In this document: positions 35,601-44,287 of the stretch, piece by piece
Layout of the letters: every line of letters starts with the position of its first letter
How positions within the stretch are numbered: the stretch's first letter is position 1
NCBI GenBank assembly: GCA_046048875.1
Contig: JBJOFG010000015.1
Coordinates: 1 to 64,000 of the forward strand
Source of the DNA: CAIZGX01 sp046048875
GTDB lineage: Bacteria; Bacteroidota; Bacteroidia; Flavobacteriales_D; Sanyastnellaceae
Length of the DNA: 64,000 nucleotides
Reading direction: 5' to 3'
Made by a program: the position numbers and the translations under genes
The notes under the pieces: model-generated
The model's database searches: none
Told to the model about the DNA's origin: nothing
The model's input: the letters and a program-made list of their open reading frames with translations, nothing else

Positions 35601-35891
35601 TCTTTCTGCCGTCAGCCATGTACTGAATCCCTTTTTCGTGAGTGAATTACTAGGATCAATATCAATAGGGTGAACTGATAAATACTGATTCTTTGAAGTT
35701 TCAAAATATTTTTTTAAAGTCACTTCATCAATCTCAGGATAACCATACATTTTAATTACTACTAAGATTGAATCTTGAATCTCTGGAAGTAGATTCAGAA
35801 AATATGATGGGGACAACGAATTACTCTGAGAATGCTCTTTTGCCTTGCTTGCAATGATTTTGGTAATAATGTCTATATATCTATTTTCCAT
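32685..35891 (-). CDS. Z1-domain helicase/ATPase
   Basis: This 1068-residue SF2-like ATPase has Walker A VVGSVQAGKTQN (about residue 150), Walker B LLVLDDEADNAS (~295) and the Z1 domain. Z1 is recognisable in IAIGGNRLSRGFTLEGLSI and SDALLQMGRWFGYRPGY (~640-690). The C-terminus is very acidic. It is the translocase of the predicted MORC-associated restriction systems. It lies 5 bases after the MORC ATPase gene and 2 bases before the nuclease gene. Confidence 0.92.
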   Translation of the reverse strand: MENRYIDIITKIIASKAKEHSQSNSLSPSYFLNLLPEIQDSILVVIKMYGYPEIDEVTLKKYFETSKNQYLSVHPIDIDPSNSLTKKGFSTWLTAERKDELKNSWNYSDRYFTLLEKAGRSEKVIDETKKTSLEILEKMGDPKAREEFYVKGLVVGSVQAGKTQNFNAVINRAIDSGYGLIIVLAGLMEDLRNQTQLRIENDVIGEGLDIDTDTLVKKGVGTIRRFGNMGDSSIAQVISITSAKSDFKKSLLDADFSLNHTNILVCKNNVSVLRNLIVWLHDYLEENKDQHDIPLLVLDDEADNASLNNEGKKGREYASKTNGHIRALLALFKRKTYLGYTATPFANILADRNDAPENNWIVKYKVRGQAEEKALQRVDNLFPDDFIVLLNPPSNYIGAKQIFETINPIDNNIELKIPLVEIVADNIEHFPDKVYSPANGELEGVLKIKNQNDWDEKIGQFNSYLDFADYREYIRQTRASRTGDGFPRKLSDSIKESILCFILSIAIRESRKPAMVNSTMFNPHNSMLIHISRYTLWQNTLKDLIEVYVRDLQSSLQLDDPSNPSSIFATFERIWFKYYATIIENIVDYLPKGYDDEFLKPISFETIKNNFLTDAIKGIEVKAVNSSTGDKLIYPRITPKKYIAIGGNRLSRGFTLEGLSINYFVRSTDYSDALLQMGRWFGYRPGYLDCCKLFITSDSMEKYNLVTRTIEELEIEFRKMEEKDKTPRNFVLRVKKHPGTLKITRPSILRDTLKVNWSYQDELEQSTRFDIRKKKIEAVWEQFRNNIASKYNFVSKKNEDGHDAGFLLAQTDISGVLEILRKENNFGSDTCDSIVKFLERCEVVDKLRNWTIAIKSSGRAKESEGKGVLKKAESNLPFDITMTVRRGPGKEEGLKYYRDNFINKQEFWASGKSANLISAGLDMAVLLTDLQIKSAEKEFIDNRKNYYHQKYPDWTKEQVNKKAEEVNIPERVYREKMSDQEGLLVIYILDSFYVFLQEKGKEDPEMRTFIESEGIDLNIPLIGYAIGFPPIQPDPGGEYVHGDYGIDEDEEIEINEMDSELPDDANEM

Positions 35892-35896
35892 GAAAT

Positions 35897-37414
35897 TTAT
35901 TTTAAAATTTGAATGACCTCATGAGGCAATGAACTTTCCTTAAATCCAAGATTTGGAAGTATCTCCTTTTTTATTAATTCAGATGAAAGCCCACTTGCTA
36001 TGAGTTCGTTCACACAAATAATTAGATCTTTCAATGACAATCCATCTTTCTCTTCGTTTCCAACAAATTCTCTCTCCTCGTGAGTTTGCCTGATTTCATT
36101 AATCCTTGTATTAATCATCCGAATGACTAGATTCAATTTTGTACGTTGATCTTTATTCAACTCACTTACCAATGATTTGAGTATGGGAAAGCTACTATTC
36201 ACCTCGAGCAGTGTTCCTTTGTTACTTGACTTTCTCTCAAAGAGTTGCACATTGTCTTCTTTACGATTGGCTGAAAATTTCCTGATACCTCTATTGAAGA
36301 ATTCTCTCTCTGCTTGTATTTTTAATTCATCAACATATTTTTCAAAAGCTACTTTCAAGTCATGAGGAATTTCAATTTGAGATTTAGCAACATTCAGATG
36401 CAACAAATGGTCCACGCTATTACCTATGTCAACACGAAGTCTTGCCAATTGAAGCCTTGGTGCTTTCTTGATTAAACCATTCCATCCGCCAAAGTGAATT
36501 AATCTGTCTGCTCGATAAATGTAGATTCCTTCCATGTCCATCAGACTTCGGTTCTTTGTAGTCCAGAGGGAAATACTCTGGCTTTCATCGATACTTCTGG
36601 CTGGGAGAACGAATCCTTCAATTTTAATTGTATCAGTGCTAAAACGTTTTTGTTTGAATTCTATCGGACGAAAATCAGTTATAGTTGTTGGAAATGGATT
36701 AAATGGTACTATGAGATTGTTGTTTATTCGTATCTGCAACGAACTCGATTTGCGTTCCATGTACCTGTGAAAAACAAGCGACAAATAATCAGAAGTAACC
36801 TCAGTAATCTGTTTCTTCAATGAAGTTTGTCTATTGACTTCTTCAAGATAATTTTCGAACTTATAAAGACCATTCCACACTACAATTGTATTAGCATCAA
36901 AATTTTTAAACCGATTCAAATGTCCCTCGCTCAGTATACTATATTGTTGAATGAGTTTGGCAATTTCCACCTTTGTGTTTACAATTAATTGCCATTCGCC
37001 AACTTGTTTCAAATGGTTAACATCCCAAGTTCTCCCACAAAAATTTTTAGTTCCTTTTTTTCTTGATAAAACTGTAAAGCATCTTGTCTGAGAAAAGGAT
37101 GCAGTCTTCATGCCTAATCCAAATCTTCCGAGGTCAAAAACTTTTCTTTCCTTTTCCAGTGAATTACTTGGAAACTGCATACTTGATTTAAGTGTTTCCT
37201 CATCCATACCATTACCATTATCAGCAATAAACAAAGTAAAAGGCTCGTGCTCCATTTTAACAAGCACTTCAATTTTGTCCGCGTTAGCTGAAACCGAATT
37301 GTCCATCAAATCCGCTAACGCAGATTCCAAACTATATCCCTGTTCTGCAATTGACTTTATCAGATATTCAGGATTGGGATCTGCAGGCTCGCATTGTATG
37401 TTCTTATTTTCCAT
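35897..37414 (-). CDS. MORC-type GHKL ATPase
   Basis: This 505-residue protein has a GHKL ATPase fold with GYSLESALADLMDNSVSA (residues ~30-48, including the Asp/Asn magnesium site), IADNGNGMDE (~70-79) and DLGRFGLGMKTASF (~99-112). The arrangement matches bacterial MORC/MutL-like ATPases of restriction operons, not histidine kinases, since it lacks the His phospho-acceptor and sensor domains. It likely dimerises on DNA through its ATPase head. The start overlaps the end of the methylase gene by 11 bases. Confidence 0.9.
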   Translation of the reverse strand: MENKNIQCEPADPNPEYLIKSIAEQGYSLESALADLMDNSVSANADKIEVLVKMEHEPFTLFIADNGNGMDEETLKSSMQFPSNSLEKERKVFDLGRFGLGMKTASFSQTRCFTVLSRKKGTKNFCGRTWDVNHLKQVGEWQLIVNTKVEIAKLIQQYSILSEGHLNRFKNFDANTIVVWNGLYKFENYLEEVNRQTSLKKQITEVTSDYLSLVFHRYMERKSSSLQIRINNNLIVPFNPFPTTITDFRPIEFKQKRFSTDTIKIEGFVLPARSIDESQSISLWTTKNRSLMDMEGIYIYRADRLIHFGGWNGLIKKAPRLQLARLRVDIGNSVDHLLHLNVAKSQIEIPHDLKVAFEKYVDELKIQAEREFFNRGIRKFSANRKEDNVQLFERKSSNKGTLLEVNSSFPILKSLVSELNKDQRTKLNLVIRMINTRINEIRQTHEEREFVGNEEKDGLSLKDLIICVNELIASGLSSELIKKEILPNLGFKESSLPHEVIQILK

Positions 37415-38651
37415 TCAAAAGTTGTCTAATAGTTTTTGCTAAAGCTGAAGCCATAAGCGGAGGAACTGCATTTCCAATTTGCTTAAAAGCAGCTGTTCGC
37501 CCCCCTTCAAAAAAATAATCATCTGGAAAAGATTGTATTCTTGCTGCCTCACGTACCGAAATAGAACGAACCTGATTCTTGTCTGGATAAATGTAATAGT
37601 GTCCATCCTTGCTGATGTGAGCAACAACTGTGTGTGAATGTCCGGTTGGGTCAACTACCTTATAACGGTCAAGAAATGCAATAATATTTTTATGTGTCTG
37701 CAACCGTGGTGGCAGCTCATCATATTTCAATCGTTTTTTTCCATCCAACCATTTATCAATTGCAATGGAATAAATTTCTAAATCCCGTTGGTTGTGATGT
37801 CTTGTGATATGTTGAGTTACAAAGTCAATCCCATTTCTAGTTTCAGTTTGTTTTAGATAATCATTGATTGGTTTAGTGTAATTCGCAATTTGCAATTCTT
37901 CACCTGGCTTTAATTGTGGTAAATCATAGAACAAATCTTTTTTTGTCTCCCATTTATTTACTACCTTTTCAATGCTTGGAAAATTGAATTTCGTTTTTCC
38001 TCTTTGCCCAATAATTATAACTCTTCTTCTTTTTTGCAGCACTCCGTATTCTTCTGCATTTAAGACTGTAGGCTCTGCAACTGAATAACCAATTGATTCA
38101 AAAAGTTGCATCATTTCATTCAGATATTTTTTGTTGCCGGCTGTGAGTAATCCTAAAACATTTTCAAACACAAAATATTTAGGTTTATAACGAAGTAGAA
38201 ATTCAGCATAGTAACGAAATAAAAAATTTCTTTTATCGCCTTCCATTTTATTTGGATCTCTGCTTCTGCCTACAAGTGAATATGCTTGACAAGGGGGACC
38301 TCCAATTATTAAATCAACTCTTTTTGAATCAAGTTTTTCATCAATCTGTTTGAAAATATTTCCAATAGTCTTTTTTGAAATTTCATCAATGATAACAGAA
38401 TCAATAATTCTGTCCGGAATACTTTTCCAAAGTGCTTCCCTAGAAATTTCGTTTTTCAGATAAGAAATATAGGTTTTTTGCTTTTTGTTTTTATTAAGAA
38501 AATGATAGGACAAACGAGTTTTCAAAGTTTCGCATGCCTCTTTGCTCATTTCAACGTGAGCAACTGGATGAAAACCCTCACGAATGAATCCTTCTGAAAG
38601 CCCGCCTGCACCGGCGAATAAATCGATATATTTAAACTTCTCTTTGCCCAT
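37404..38651 (-). CDS. dcm: DNA (cytosine-5) methyltransferase
   Basis: This 415-residue C5-methylase has motif I YIDLFAGAGGLSEGF, motif IV GGPPCQAYSLVGRSR with the catalytic Cys, motif VI FENV, motif VIII EEYGVLQKRRRV, motif IX VREAARIQSFPDDYFF and motif X FKQIGNAVPPLMASALA. It should protect host DNA in the MORC cassette. The target-recognition region lies between motifs VIII and IX (~220-340). First gene of the cassette; a small gap (54 bases) separates it from the upstream McrB paralog. Confidence 0.95.
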   Translation of the reverse strand: MGKEKFKYIDLFAGAGGLSEGFIREGFHPVAHVEMSKEACETLKTRLSYHFLNKNKKQKTYISYLKNEISREALWKSIPDRIIDSVIIDEISKKTIGNIFKQIDEKLDSKRVDLIIGGPPCQAYSLVGRSRDPNKMEGDKRNFLFRYYAEFLLRYKPKYFVFENVLGLLTAGNKKYLNEMMQLFESIGYSVAEPTVLNAEEYGVLQKRRRVIIIGQRGKTKFNFPSIEKVVNKWETKKDLFYDLPQLKPGEELQIANYTKPINDYLKQTETRNGIDFVTQHITRHHNQRDLEIYSIAIDKWLDGKKRLKYDELPPRLQTHKNIIAFLDRYKVVDPTGHSHTVVAHISKDGHYYIYPDKNQVRSISVREAARIQSFPDDYFFEGGRTAAFKQIGNAVPPLMASALAKTIRQLLNGK

Positions 38652-38704
38652 ACATCAAATTACTAATGAACTAATTTAATTTTATTGAAATTTTCTTACG
38701 CTAC

Positions 38705-40684
38705 CTACCCCTCCGCAAAACTCGCAAAACCATTCTCAATAGCATTTGTGTGCATTCGCGATAATTTTGCTATTGACAACTTCAATTTAATTAATCCTTT
38801 CTGATCTTCTCCAAAAGATTTCTGTTGGCGATAATCATCTAATAATTTCTTAATCAAATCTTGATTTGCCTGCTCCTTCGCATCTAAACACAATGAAATT
38901 AATATAGGTATAACCTTAGATAATTTCGATCGCGAGCCGTGCAATTTTGGAAGCAACTTTTGCATGACTGCCACATCGAATGCATCTTCCAATTGAGTTG
39001 CATCCATTCCCAAGCTATCCAACCTGTTCATTAACTCAACCATCTCGCCCGCTGTGCGGTAACCAAACTCTGCCCCAACTCCTTGCAACTCTCTGAAAAA
39101 CGCCATTAACTGAACACTGCGATCTTTTCCTTGATGAGGTTCTTTCGAAAACCAACCCATTAGTTCAGAACTAAAGCCAACTCCCTTCCCATTAATCTCT
39201 TCCCCCGAAACACTAATTTCAGCGCCGAAGAAATCCTTCATATCATCTACATCTACCTTAAACTCTATTGTATTCGCCCTATCCAATACCTTCGGACTAA
39301 ACATATAAGTGGTTTCGTCAATATTTACAGTTCCAACTAAAAACAAATTTGAAGGAAGGACAATCGACTGTGGAATAATTCGACCATTCTCGTCTTCACG
39401 TTCATTACCCGAATACAGTGAGATCGGCTCTTTCGACTCCATAGCACTTAAGAAATCTGCAAAGTATCGTTCGACATGACTAAGATTCATTTCATCTAAA
39501 ATCATGAAGTAAGGATTACAATCCTTTAACTCCTTGTCTTTCGAATTTTCTATTGCTGCCAAAATTAAATCCAACGCGCCGTTATCTGACAAAACGTATT
39601 TACTGTTATCCAAACTATTCGGATATCCCAAAAGAGGTTCCCTATTCGTCCAATCGGCACCTACCGGAATTATGTTGTACTGAGTATCAGAAGCACAAAT
39701 CCATTTCGCAAAGGTTTGTGCCAACTTCGTTTTTCCAGACCCCGACAATCCCGAAAAAATCACAAAGGGTTTGGTTCCAAGTGACGCTATGTATCTTTTG
39801 GTTAGGTATGTTGAGAAGTTGAGGTTTTGGTTGGCGGAATCCTTTGTAAAAGATTCGATTAATCTACTTTGTTCGTTAACAAAAGGTTTAGGAACTAATA
39901 GTTTATTTTGAAAAAAAACCTTTCGAAATTGGTCATCGCTTAATAATCTAAAAAGCAAAGGATTATGCCTTTCCGGCTGTCCTGAACTATCAACAGATGG
40001 TAACCAATCTAAAACCGCACTTCGAACTTTTCCTAAAAGTTCTACATTCAACAATGTTTCAGGATTCGCTAAAAAATAAAGCAATCGCGCTGGAGGCTTA
40101 GTGCCAAAGGCTTGCGCCTTTTTAAAACCTGGTAATTTAGATGCCCATTCAGCATCATTTTCAGATACATAATAGCAAAAATGATTTTCCCCATTCGATC
40201 TGTATACAGCCAAAATAAGCTTCCGCCCCACATTTAAACTTATCCACTTACCATTTTTTCGGAGAGTAAATGCTATTCTCTTATCTGATTCGGAAAAATT
40301 ACAATCTTGAAAAACCTCTCCAGCAAATTGAAAAAACTGCTCGAGTAAATAATCATCTTTAAAGTGACTAATATATTTCCGCACTTCATCAGGGGATAGC
40401 AACTCCTCTAGCTCTTTGGTGAAAATTTCAAACCCATGTTTTTCGAGTAACTTGAAGCATGGGGTTCCTATACCACCTTCAAATGAATTCCTATCCAATT
40501 CAATTCCATTCGCGAAAATATTCGCAAAAGAGACGACTAACTTGGGTGGATAGTACTTATCACCGTACTTGACGTCGTAATAATTGGAGTCCTCATCACT
40601 TGTAACACCCTCCATATCTATCTTTTGAATGGCCTCAAGCAAATGCTCTCTTTCTATATTGGATGGAAAACTCATAACAATCAT
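38705..40684 (-). CDS. McrB-type AAA+ ATPase (proximal copy)
   Basis: This 659-residue protein has an N-terminal DNA-recognition module (residues ~1-95, with YGDKYYPPKLVVSFAN and FEGGIGTPCFKLLEKHGF). A DUF3578-like region follows (~100-215), then the AAA+ motor with Walker A FSGLSGSGKT (~312-319) and ILDEMNLSHVERYFADF. The motor is a close paralog of the McrB at 27546-29033. No McrC/DUF2357 gene is adjacent, so it may share the distal nuclease or work with the MORC cassette. Alternative start at Met4. A decayed copy of the DUF2075 gene lies just upstream. Confidence 0.85.
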   Translation of the reverse strand: MIVMSFPSNIEREHLLEAIQKIDMEGVTSDEDSNYYDVKYGDKYYPPKLVVSFANIFANGIELDRNSFEGGIGTPCFKLLEKHGFEIFTKELEELLSPDEVRKYISHFKDDYLLEQFFQFAGEVFQDCNFSESDKRIAFTLRKNGKWISLNVGRKLILAVYRSNGENHFCYYVSENDAEWASKLPGFKKAQAFGTKPPARLLYFLANPETLLNVELLGKVRSAVLDWLPSVDSSGQPERHNPLLFRLLSDDQFRKVFFQNKLLVPKPFVNEQSRLIESFTKDSANQNLNFSTYLTKRYIASLGTKPFVIFSGLSGSGKTKLAQTFAKWICASDTQYNIIPVGADWTNREPLLGYPNSLDNSKYVLSDNGALDLILAAIENSKDKELKDCNPYFMILDEMNLSHVERYFADFLSAMESKEPISLYSGNEREDENGRIIPQSIVLPSNLFLVGTVNIDETTYMFSPKVLDRANTIEFKVDVDDMKDFFGAEISVSGEEINGKGVGFSSELMGWFSKEPHQGKDRSVQLMAFFRELQGVGAEFGYRTAGEMVELMNRLDSLGMDATQLEDAFDVAVMQKLLPKLHGSRSKLSKVIPILISLCLDAKEQANQDLIKKLLDDYRQQKSFGEDQKGLIKLKLSIAKLSRMHTNAIENGFASFAEG

Positions 40685-40839
40685 TTATGCCTTACGAAAA
40701 CCATTACTCTTATTCCCATTTTCATTGGCGTAAGTTATTTCAGAAATTGCACACGTAAATAATTTGTTGAAAAGTATTGATCCAATAAAAAATGAGCTGT
40801 GTTTGCTACCATTATCAAAGGCAACTTAACCCCTCCTTT

Positions 40840-40975
40840 GTCTCTCCATCACTACTATAAATCAAACACCACATCATTCCGCGAGTAAAGAAGAACTATC
40901 TCACACACATGGCAATTGTGAATGCTTCCAATCTGATTCACCTATTCTGAACTGATAATCCACTACAAGCAATTT
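40840..40975 (-). pseudogene. Decayed 3' fragment of the DUF2075 helicase gene
   Basis: Read on the minus strand, this stretch gives W-I-I-S-S-E-stop-V-N-Q-I-G-S-I-H-N-C. The intact helicase at 41985-43856 has WIISPESVNQIGCIHTC. A second part (about 40840-40870) resembles the DNA around 42020-42060. In-frame stops and a deletion between the parts show it is a dead copy. From 40685 to 40839 I see only a short open stretch ending TYANENGNKSNGFRKA. Confidence 0.65.
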
Positions 40976-41013
40976 GAAGCTAAAAAAAAGGATCGTTGAT
41001 TAAGCTGTTACTA

Positions 41014-41697
41014 TTATTGGTCTTTTTGTTTTATGGTCTTAAAACTCCATCTAATAGCATAGAAGAGATATCTTAAAGGAAAAGATAAAACTACAATTGT
41101 CATTAAACACATAAACGAAAACTCTAATCTGTCAACAGAATCCATCAGGTTATAGTTTTCTGTTAGGATTTTCCTTTCAATGATTTCTCTTTCTTCGCCA
41201 ATTTTTTCAGCATTTAATCTTTCTTCCAATTCATTCTGTGTCAATGAATTGTTTTCTATGTAGATTTCAAAATCAGATGCATTCTTGAACCCTAATTGAT
41301 CATAAATTTCTTTCTTAAAGCCTGAACTCCATTCATTTTCCCATTTGAATTTGACACTGTCCCTTTCATTTAAATTTTGTAGCCTTGTCCAAAATTCTTC
41401 GCAAGTCAACTGACTTGTATGCCAACCATTTGCTTTACTTATCTCGAAAAATCTACTCTGTTTGTCGATTTTAGGTAAAAAATGTATCTGAACTTTATTT
41501 GTACTATCAGATAGAGACTGGGAAATCGTTTTTAGTTTTTCAATTCGCAATTCAATAACATAGTTGAATAGTATTGTGCTAATAAATGCTAAACCAAATA
41601 CAGATGCACAAGCAACTAGTATTAAAAACTCCCTCGCAATTATTTTCTTCTGATTCTGTTTCATTTTAATTTTTATTACCATACTGCCAACTACCAA
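41014..41697 (-). CDS. Hypothetical two-helix membrane protein
   Basis: This 227-residue protein has hydrophobic segments near residues 24-45 and 190-212. Between them lies a soluble region with coiled-coil character and acidic repeats (LTQNELEERLNAEKIGEEREIIERKI). Family unknown. Met12 (MKQNQKKIIAREF) is an equally good start. It sits alone between the decayed and the intact DUF2075 genes. The 287-base gap at 41698-41984 is AT-rich with no feature I can name. Confidence 0.6.
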   Translation of the reverse strand: MVVGSMVIKIKMKQNQKKIIAREFLILVACASVFGLAFISTILFNYVIELRIEKLKTISQSLSDSTNKVQIHFLPKIDKQSRFFEISKANGWHTSQLTCEEFWTRLQNLNERDSVKFKWENEWSSGFKKEIYDQLGFKNASDFEIYIENNSLTQNELEERLNAEKIGEEREIIERKILTENYNLMDSVDRLEFSFMCLMTIVVLSFPLRYLFYAIRWSFKTIKQKDQ

Positions 41698-41984
41698 ATT
41701 ATTCCTATAAAACTTTATTTAACTAATTTGCATTCAAAATCGAAGTTTAAAAGTTTACAACCGAAAGTTATTAAAAGATAACCACAGAATGAAATTCAAT
41801 TAAACTCTCTCCTCGCAAACAACAGCACCTTATGCAGTTACTTCCAGCGCCAACATTTAAACAGACCTTCTCTCTATTAATACATACTAAAATATTTCAC
41901 ACCATTCTTGGCAGTTTCAGTTAGTATCCTTCAAAACGAAACTCAAACGCTCAGCCATATCCAAAATTGGGATTTTAGAATTCG

Positions 41985-43856
41985 TCAGTTAGCTACCTGC
42001 GATTTTGAATTTCCACTCAACCATTCCCTCGTCTCCTCATCGCTGCTATACACCAAACACCCCTTCATTCCTCTGGTCATTAAGGTTCGGTAGGTGTTCT
42101 TGATAATCAGATCTGCCATCTCTTTGGCTTTCTGCGGGTCGCGTTTCATGAGGGACTTCATGCCGTGAACGCTCTTGTCGCTGCTGGCGCGATACTCGGG
42201 TCTGCAGACCCACTGGCCGTTGCGGATGACCATGTCTGGACCAATGATGACACCGACATAATCGACCTCTAAGCCTTGACAGGTATGAATGCAACCAATC
42301 TGATTCACAGACTCTGGACTAATAATCCACAGCATTCCATCTTGCATTAAATTCCATTGCATACCGAAATCGTATTCCGGAAATACAATGTCCATGGCCT
42401 TCTTGTCCTTCTTCGAATTCCATGGCCAACAATATCCAGCCACCATGCGTGCTCGATTTCGTTCTGAATTGTATTCAATTATTCGTCTGCGCAATTCATT
42501 CGGATTGTCGATCACTTCAAACTGATAATTCAATTCCTCAATATTCAAATTCGCAGTAGCTCGAATACCCAACATATTGTCTAACCAAGCCAAATACCCA
42601 TCGCTTCCATTACATCGAAACTGACTTTCCAATTCCAAGTAATGCACCTTCGCTCCTGCTCTATTCGCCCAAAATTCCACTTCCCCACGCGAACCAATAT
42701 CTTTCATGGTCACACGCTGATCTTCGTCTACAAAAAAGATAGAACACTTAGCCGCTTCAACAATTTCCTTAATCTGATTTTCGCCCAAATTCGAAAACAT
42801 GCCACTCTTCTCGTTCAATCGGTGTGCTTCGTCAACTATCAACGCATCAAACTCTCCATTCGGCGTATTGATATATGCGCCCGACCCCTTGAACAAATTA
42901 TTCACCCAAGACTTCGTTCGATATCCTGTTAGCTTAGACGCATAGACATCTCGCGGAGCACTGTTTTTACTTACATACTGAACCAACTTCTGCTCGGCGG
43001 TTAATCGGGCAGTCAACTGAATGGCAACAACCGACTTTCCAGTTCCTGGACCGCCACGAACTATTAAGACATTCTTTTCCTTGTGGGAAGACGCGTTCAC
43101 CAAATTGCGAGCATATTCAAAAGCAATTTTCTGATCGTCGATCATCACGAACTCTTCATTCCCATTGATCATTTTCGCAATGCTGTCGGCAATGGTCTTC
43201 GAAGGACGAATGCGACCGTGCTCTATGCGATACATGATGTTGGTCGGATCTCCAAATTTCACAAACGTCTTAATGAATTCCGCCAGCTTCACCACATCGT
43301 TCTTAATGAACAGCGGCGCCTTCTTCAGATGTTCATTGTAAAAAGGAGAAATTAAATCTCCAGGCGTTTCGCAGTTATGCAAAAACGCACAAGGCTGGAG
43401 TGAAATATTTTGATTGTAGACTTCTTCGTTGAATCCTTCCAACAAAGCCGCATAGCTCCAAGCCTGATAACTCGGATGGCTCACTTCACGAACTCCTCCA
43501 CCCACATAGGTCGAAACCACTCCGTCCATTGCTGTGCTAGTCGCAGTTTCCCATTGCTTCAATTCAACAATAACGGCACAATCGCGCTTATCCGCATTTT
43601 GTCCGGTTATAATGAAATCGATACGCTTACTTGTATTCGGAACTTGGCATTCGATGCTAATCTTGGCATCGTTCGGTATGGCTGAATCGTCGAGAACATT
43701 CCGCATATATTGCATGGAGTTCTTCCAAGACTCGACTTCCCTTTTCCCTGTTGAACGACCTAATTGCTTTTGAAAATTCTCGTGAATGATATAATCGATT
43801 TTACTTTCACGCACATGCGCCATGAAGGTTTCTTTCGATTCTTGGTAGACGATCAT
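41985..43856 (-). CDS. Nuclease-helicase fusion (DUF2075 family)
   Basis: This 623-residue protein (MIVYQESKETF) has two parts. The N-terminal third carries a PD-(D/E)XK-like core, RIDFIITGQNADKRDCAVIVELKQ (~75-98), with Asp and Glu-x-Lys. The rest is an SF1-like P-loop helicase of the DUF2075 type: Walker A RGGPGTGKS (~265), Walker B ALIVDEAHRLNE, VDEDQRV, and the C-terminal IGCIHTCQGLEVDYVGVIIG motif. It may degrade or unwind foreign DNA. The MazG-like gene lies 5 bases upstream on the same strand, a two-gene unit. Confidence 0.88.
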   Translation of the reverse strand: MIVYQESKETFMAHVRESKIDYIIHENFQKQLGRSTGKREVESWKNSMQYMRNVLDDSAIPNDAKISIECQVPNTSKRIDFIITGQNADKRDCAVIVELKQWETATSTAMDGVVSTYVGGGVREVSHPSYQAWSYAALLEGFNEEVYNQNISLQPCAFLHNCETPGDLISPFYNEHLKKAPLFIKNDVVKLAEFIKTFVKFGDPTNIMYRIEHGRIRPSKTIADSIAKMINGNEEFVMIDDQKIAFEYARNLVNASSHKEKNVLIVRGGPGTGKSVVAIQLTARLTAEQKLVQYVSKNSAPRDVYASKLTGYRTKSWVNNLFKGSGAYINTPNGEFDALIVDEAHRLNEKSGMFSNLGENQIKEIVEAAKCSIFFVDEDQRVTMKDIGSRGEVEFWANRAGAKVHYLELESQFRCNGSDGYLAWLDNMLGIRATANLNIEELNYQFEVIDNPNELRRRIIEYNSERNRARMVAGYCWPWNSKKDKKAMDIVFPEYDFGMQWNLMQDGMLWIISPESVNQIGCIHTCQGLEVDYVGVIIGPDMVIRNGQWVCRPEYRASSDKSVHGMKSLMKRDPQKAKEMADLIIKNTYRTLMTRGMKGCLVYSSDEETREWLSGNSKSQVAN

Positions 43857-43861
43857 GGCAC

Positions 43862-44191
43862 TTACAACTCGTTATATTTCGTTGCACTCCCCTTGGCCTT
43901 TTCCACCGGATACTTCTCGCCGTTCTTCAGAACCTTTTCTCTCACCACCTGCTCCAGATCTAGGTCGTAATGATGTCCGATTAGAATGGCATACGCCAGC
44001 ACATCGGCCAATTCTTCTTTTACCTTCTCAATCTTCGCTTCTTCCGCACTTTTCCAGAGGAAAGCCTCTAACAACTCTCCCGCTTCAATAGACAATGCTG
44101 CCGCCAAATCTTTCGGATTGTGAAACTGTTTCCAATCGCGTTCATCGCGGAATTGCACCAAAAGCTGCTCTAACTCTTTCAACTGTGACAT
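43862..44191 (-). CDS. MazG-like nucleotide pyrophosphohydrolase
   Basis: This 109-residue protein is of the MazG/RS21-C6/iMazG fold. The metal-binding helices carry LSIEAGELLEAFLWKS (Glu residues) and VKEELADVLAYAILIGHHYDLD (Glu/Asp). It hydrolyses NTPs or dNTPs to monophosphates and PPi; substrate preference cannot be read from the sequence. It is the first gene of a pair with the DUF2075 nuclease-helicase. Confidence 0.88.
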   Translation of the reverse strand: MSQLKELEQLLVQFRDERDWKQFHNPKDLAAALSIEAGELLEAFLWKSAEEAKIEKVKEELADVLAYAILIGHHYDLDLEQVVREKVLKNGEKYPVEKAKGSATKYNEL

Positions 44192-44287
44192 AAGGAATGC
44201 TTGTCTGCGAAAGATATTTCAGAATTGGGAGATGGAGAGGGATTGTTGAAAAGTTGCAAGCTTAATAATTAGAGTCGTTGGAATTCC

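Noticed and set aside
35897..37414. Two-component histidine kinase
   Set aside because: The GHKL motifs fit MORC/MutL; there is no phospho-acceptor His, sensor or membrane region, and the neighbours are restriction genes.
40684..40810. Third McrB remnant (short frame ending TYANENGNKSNGFRKA)
   Set aside because: Only the last ~15 residues resemble the McrB endings; too short and weak to call.
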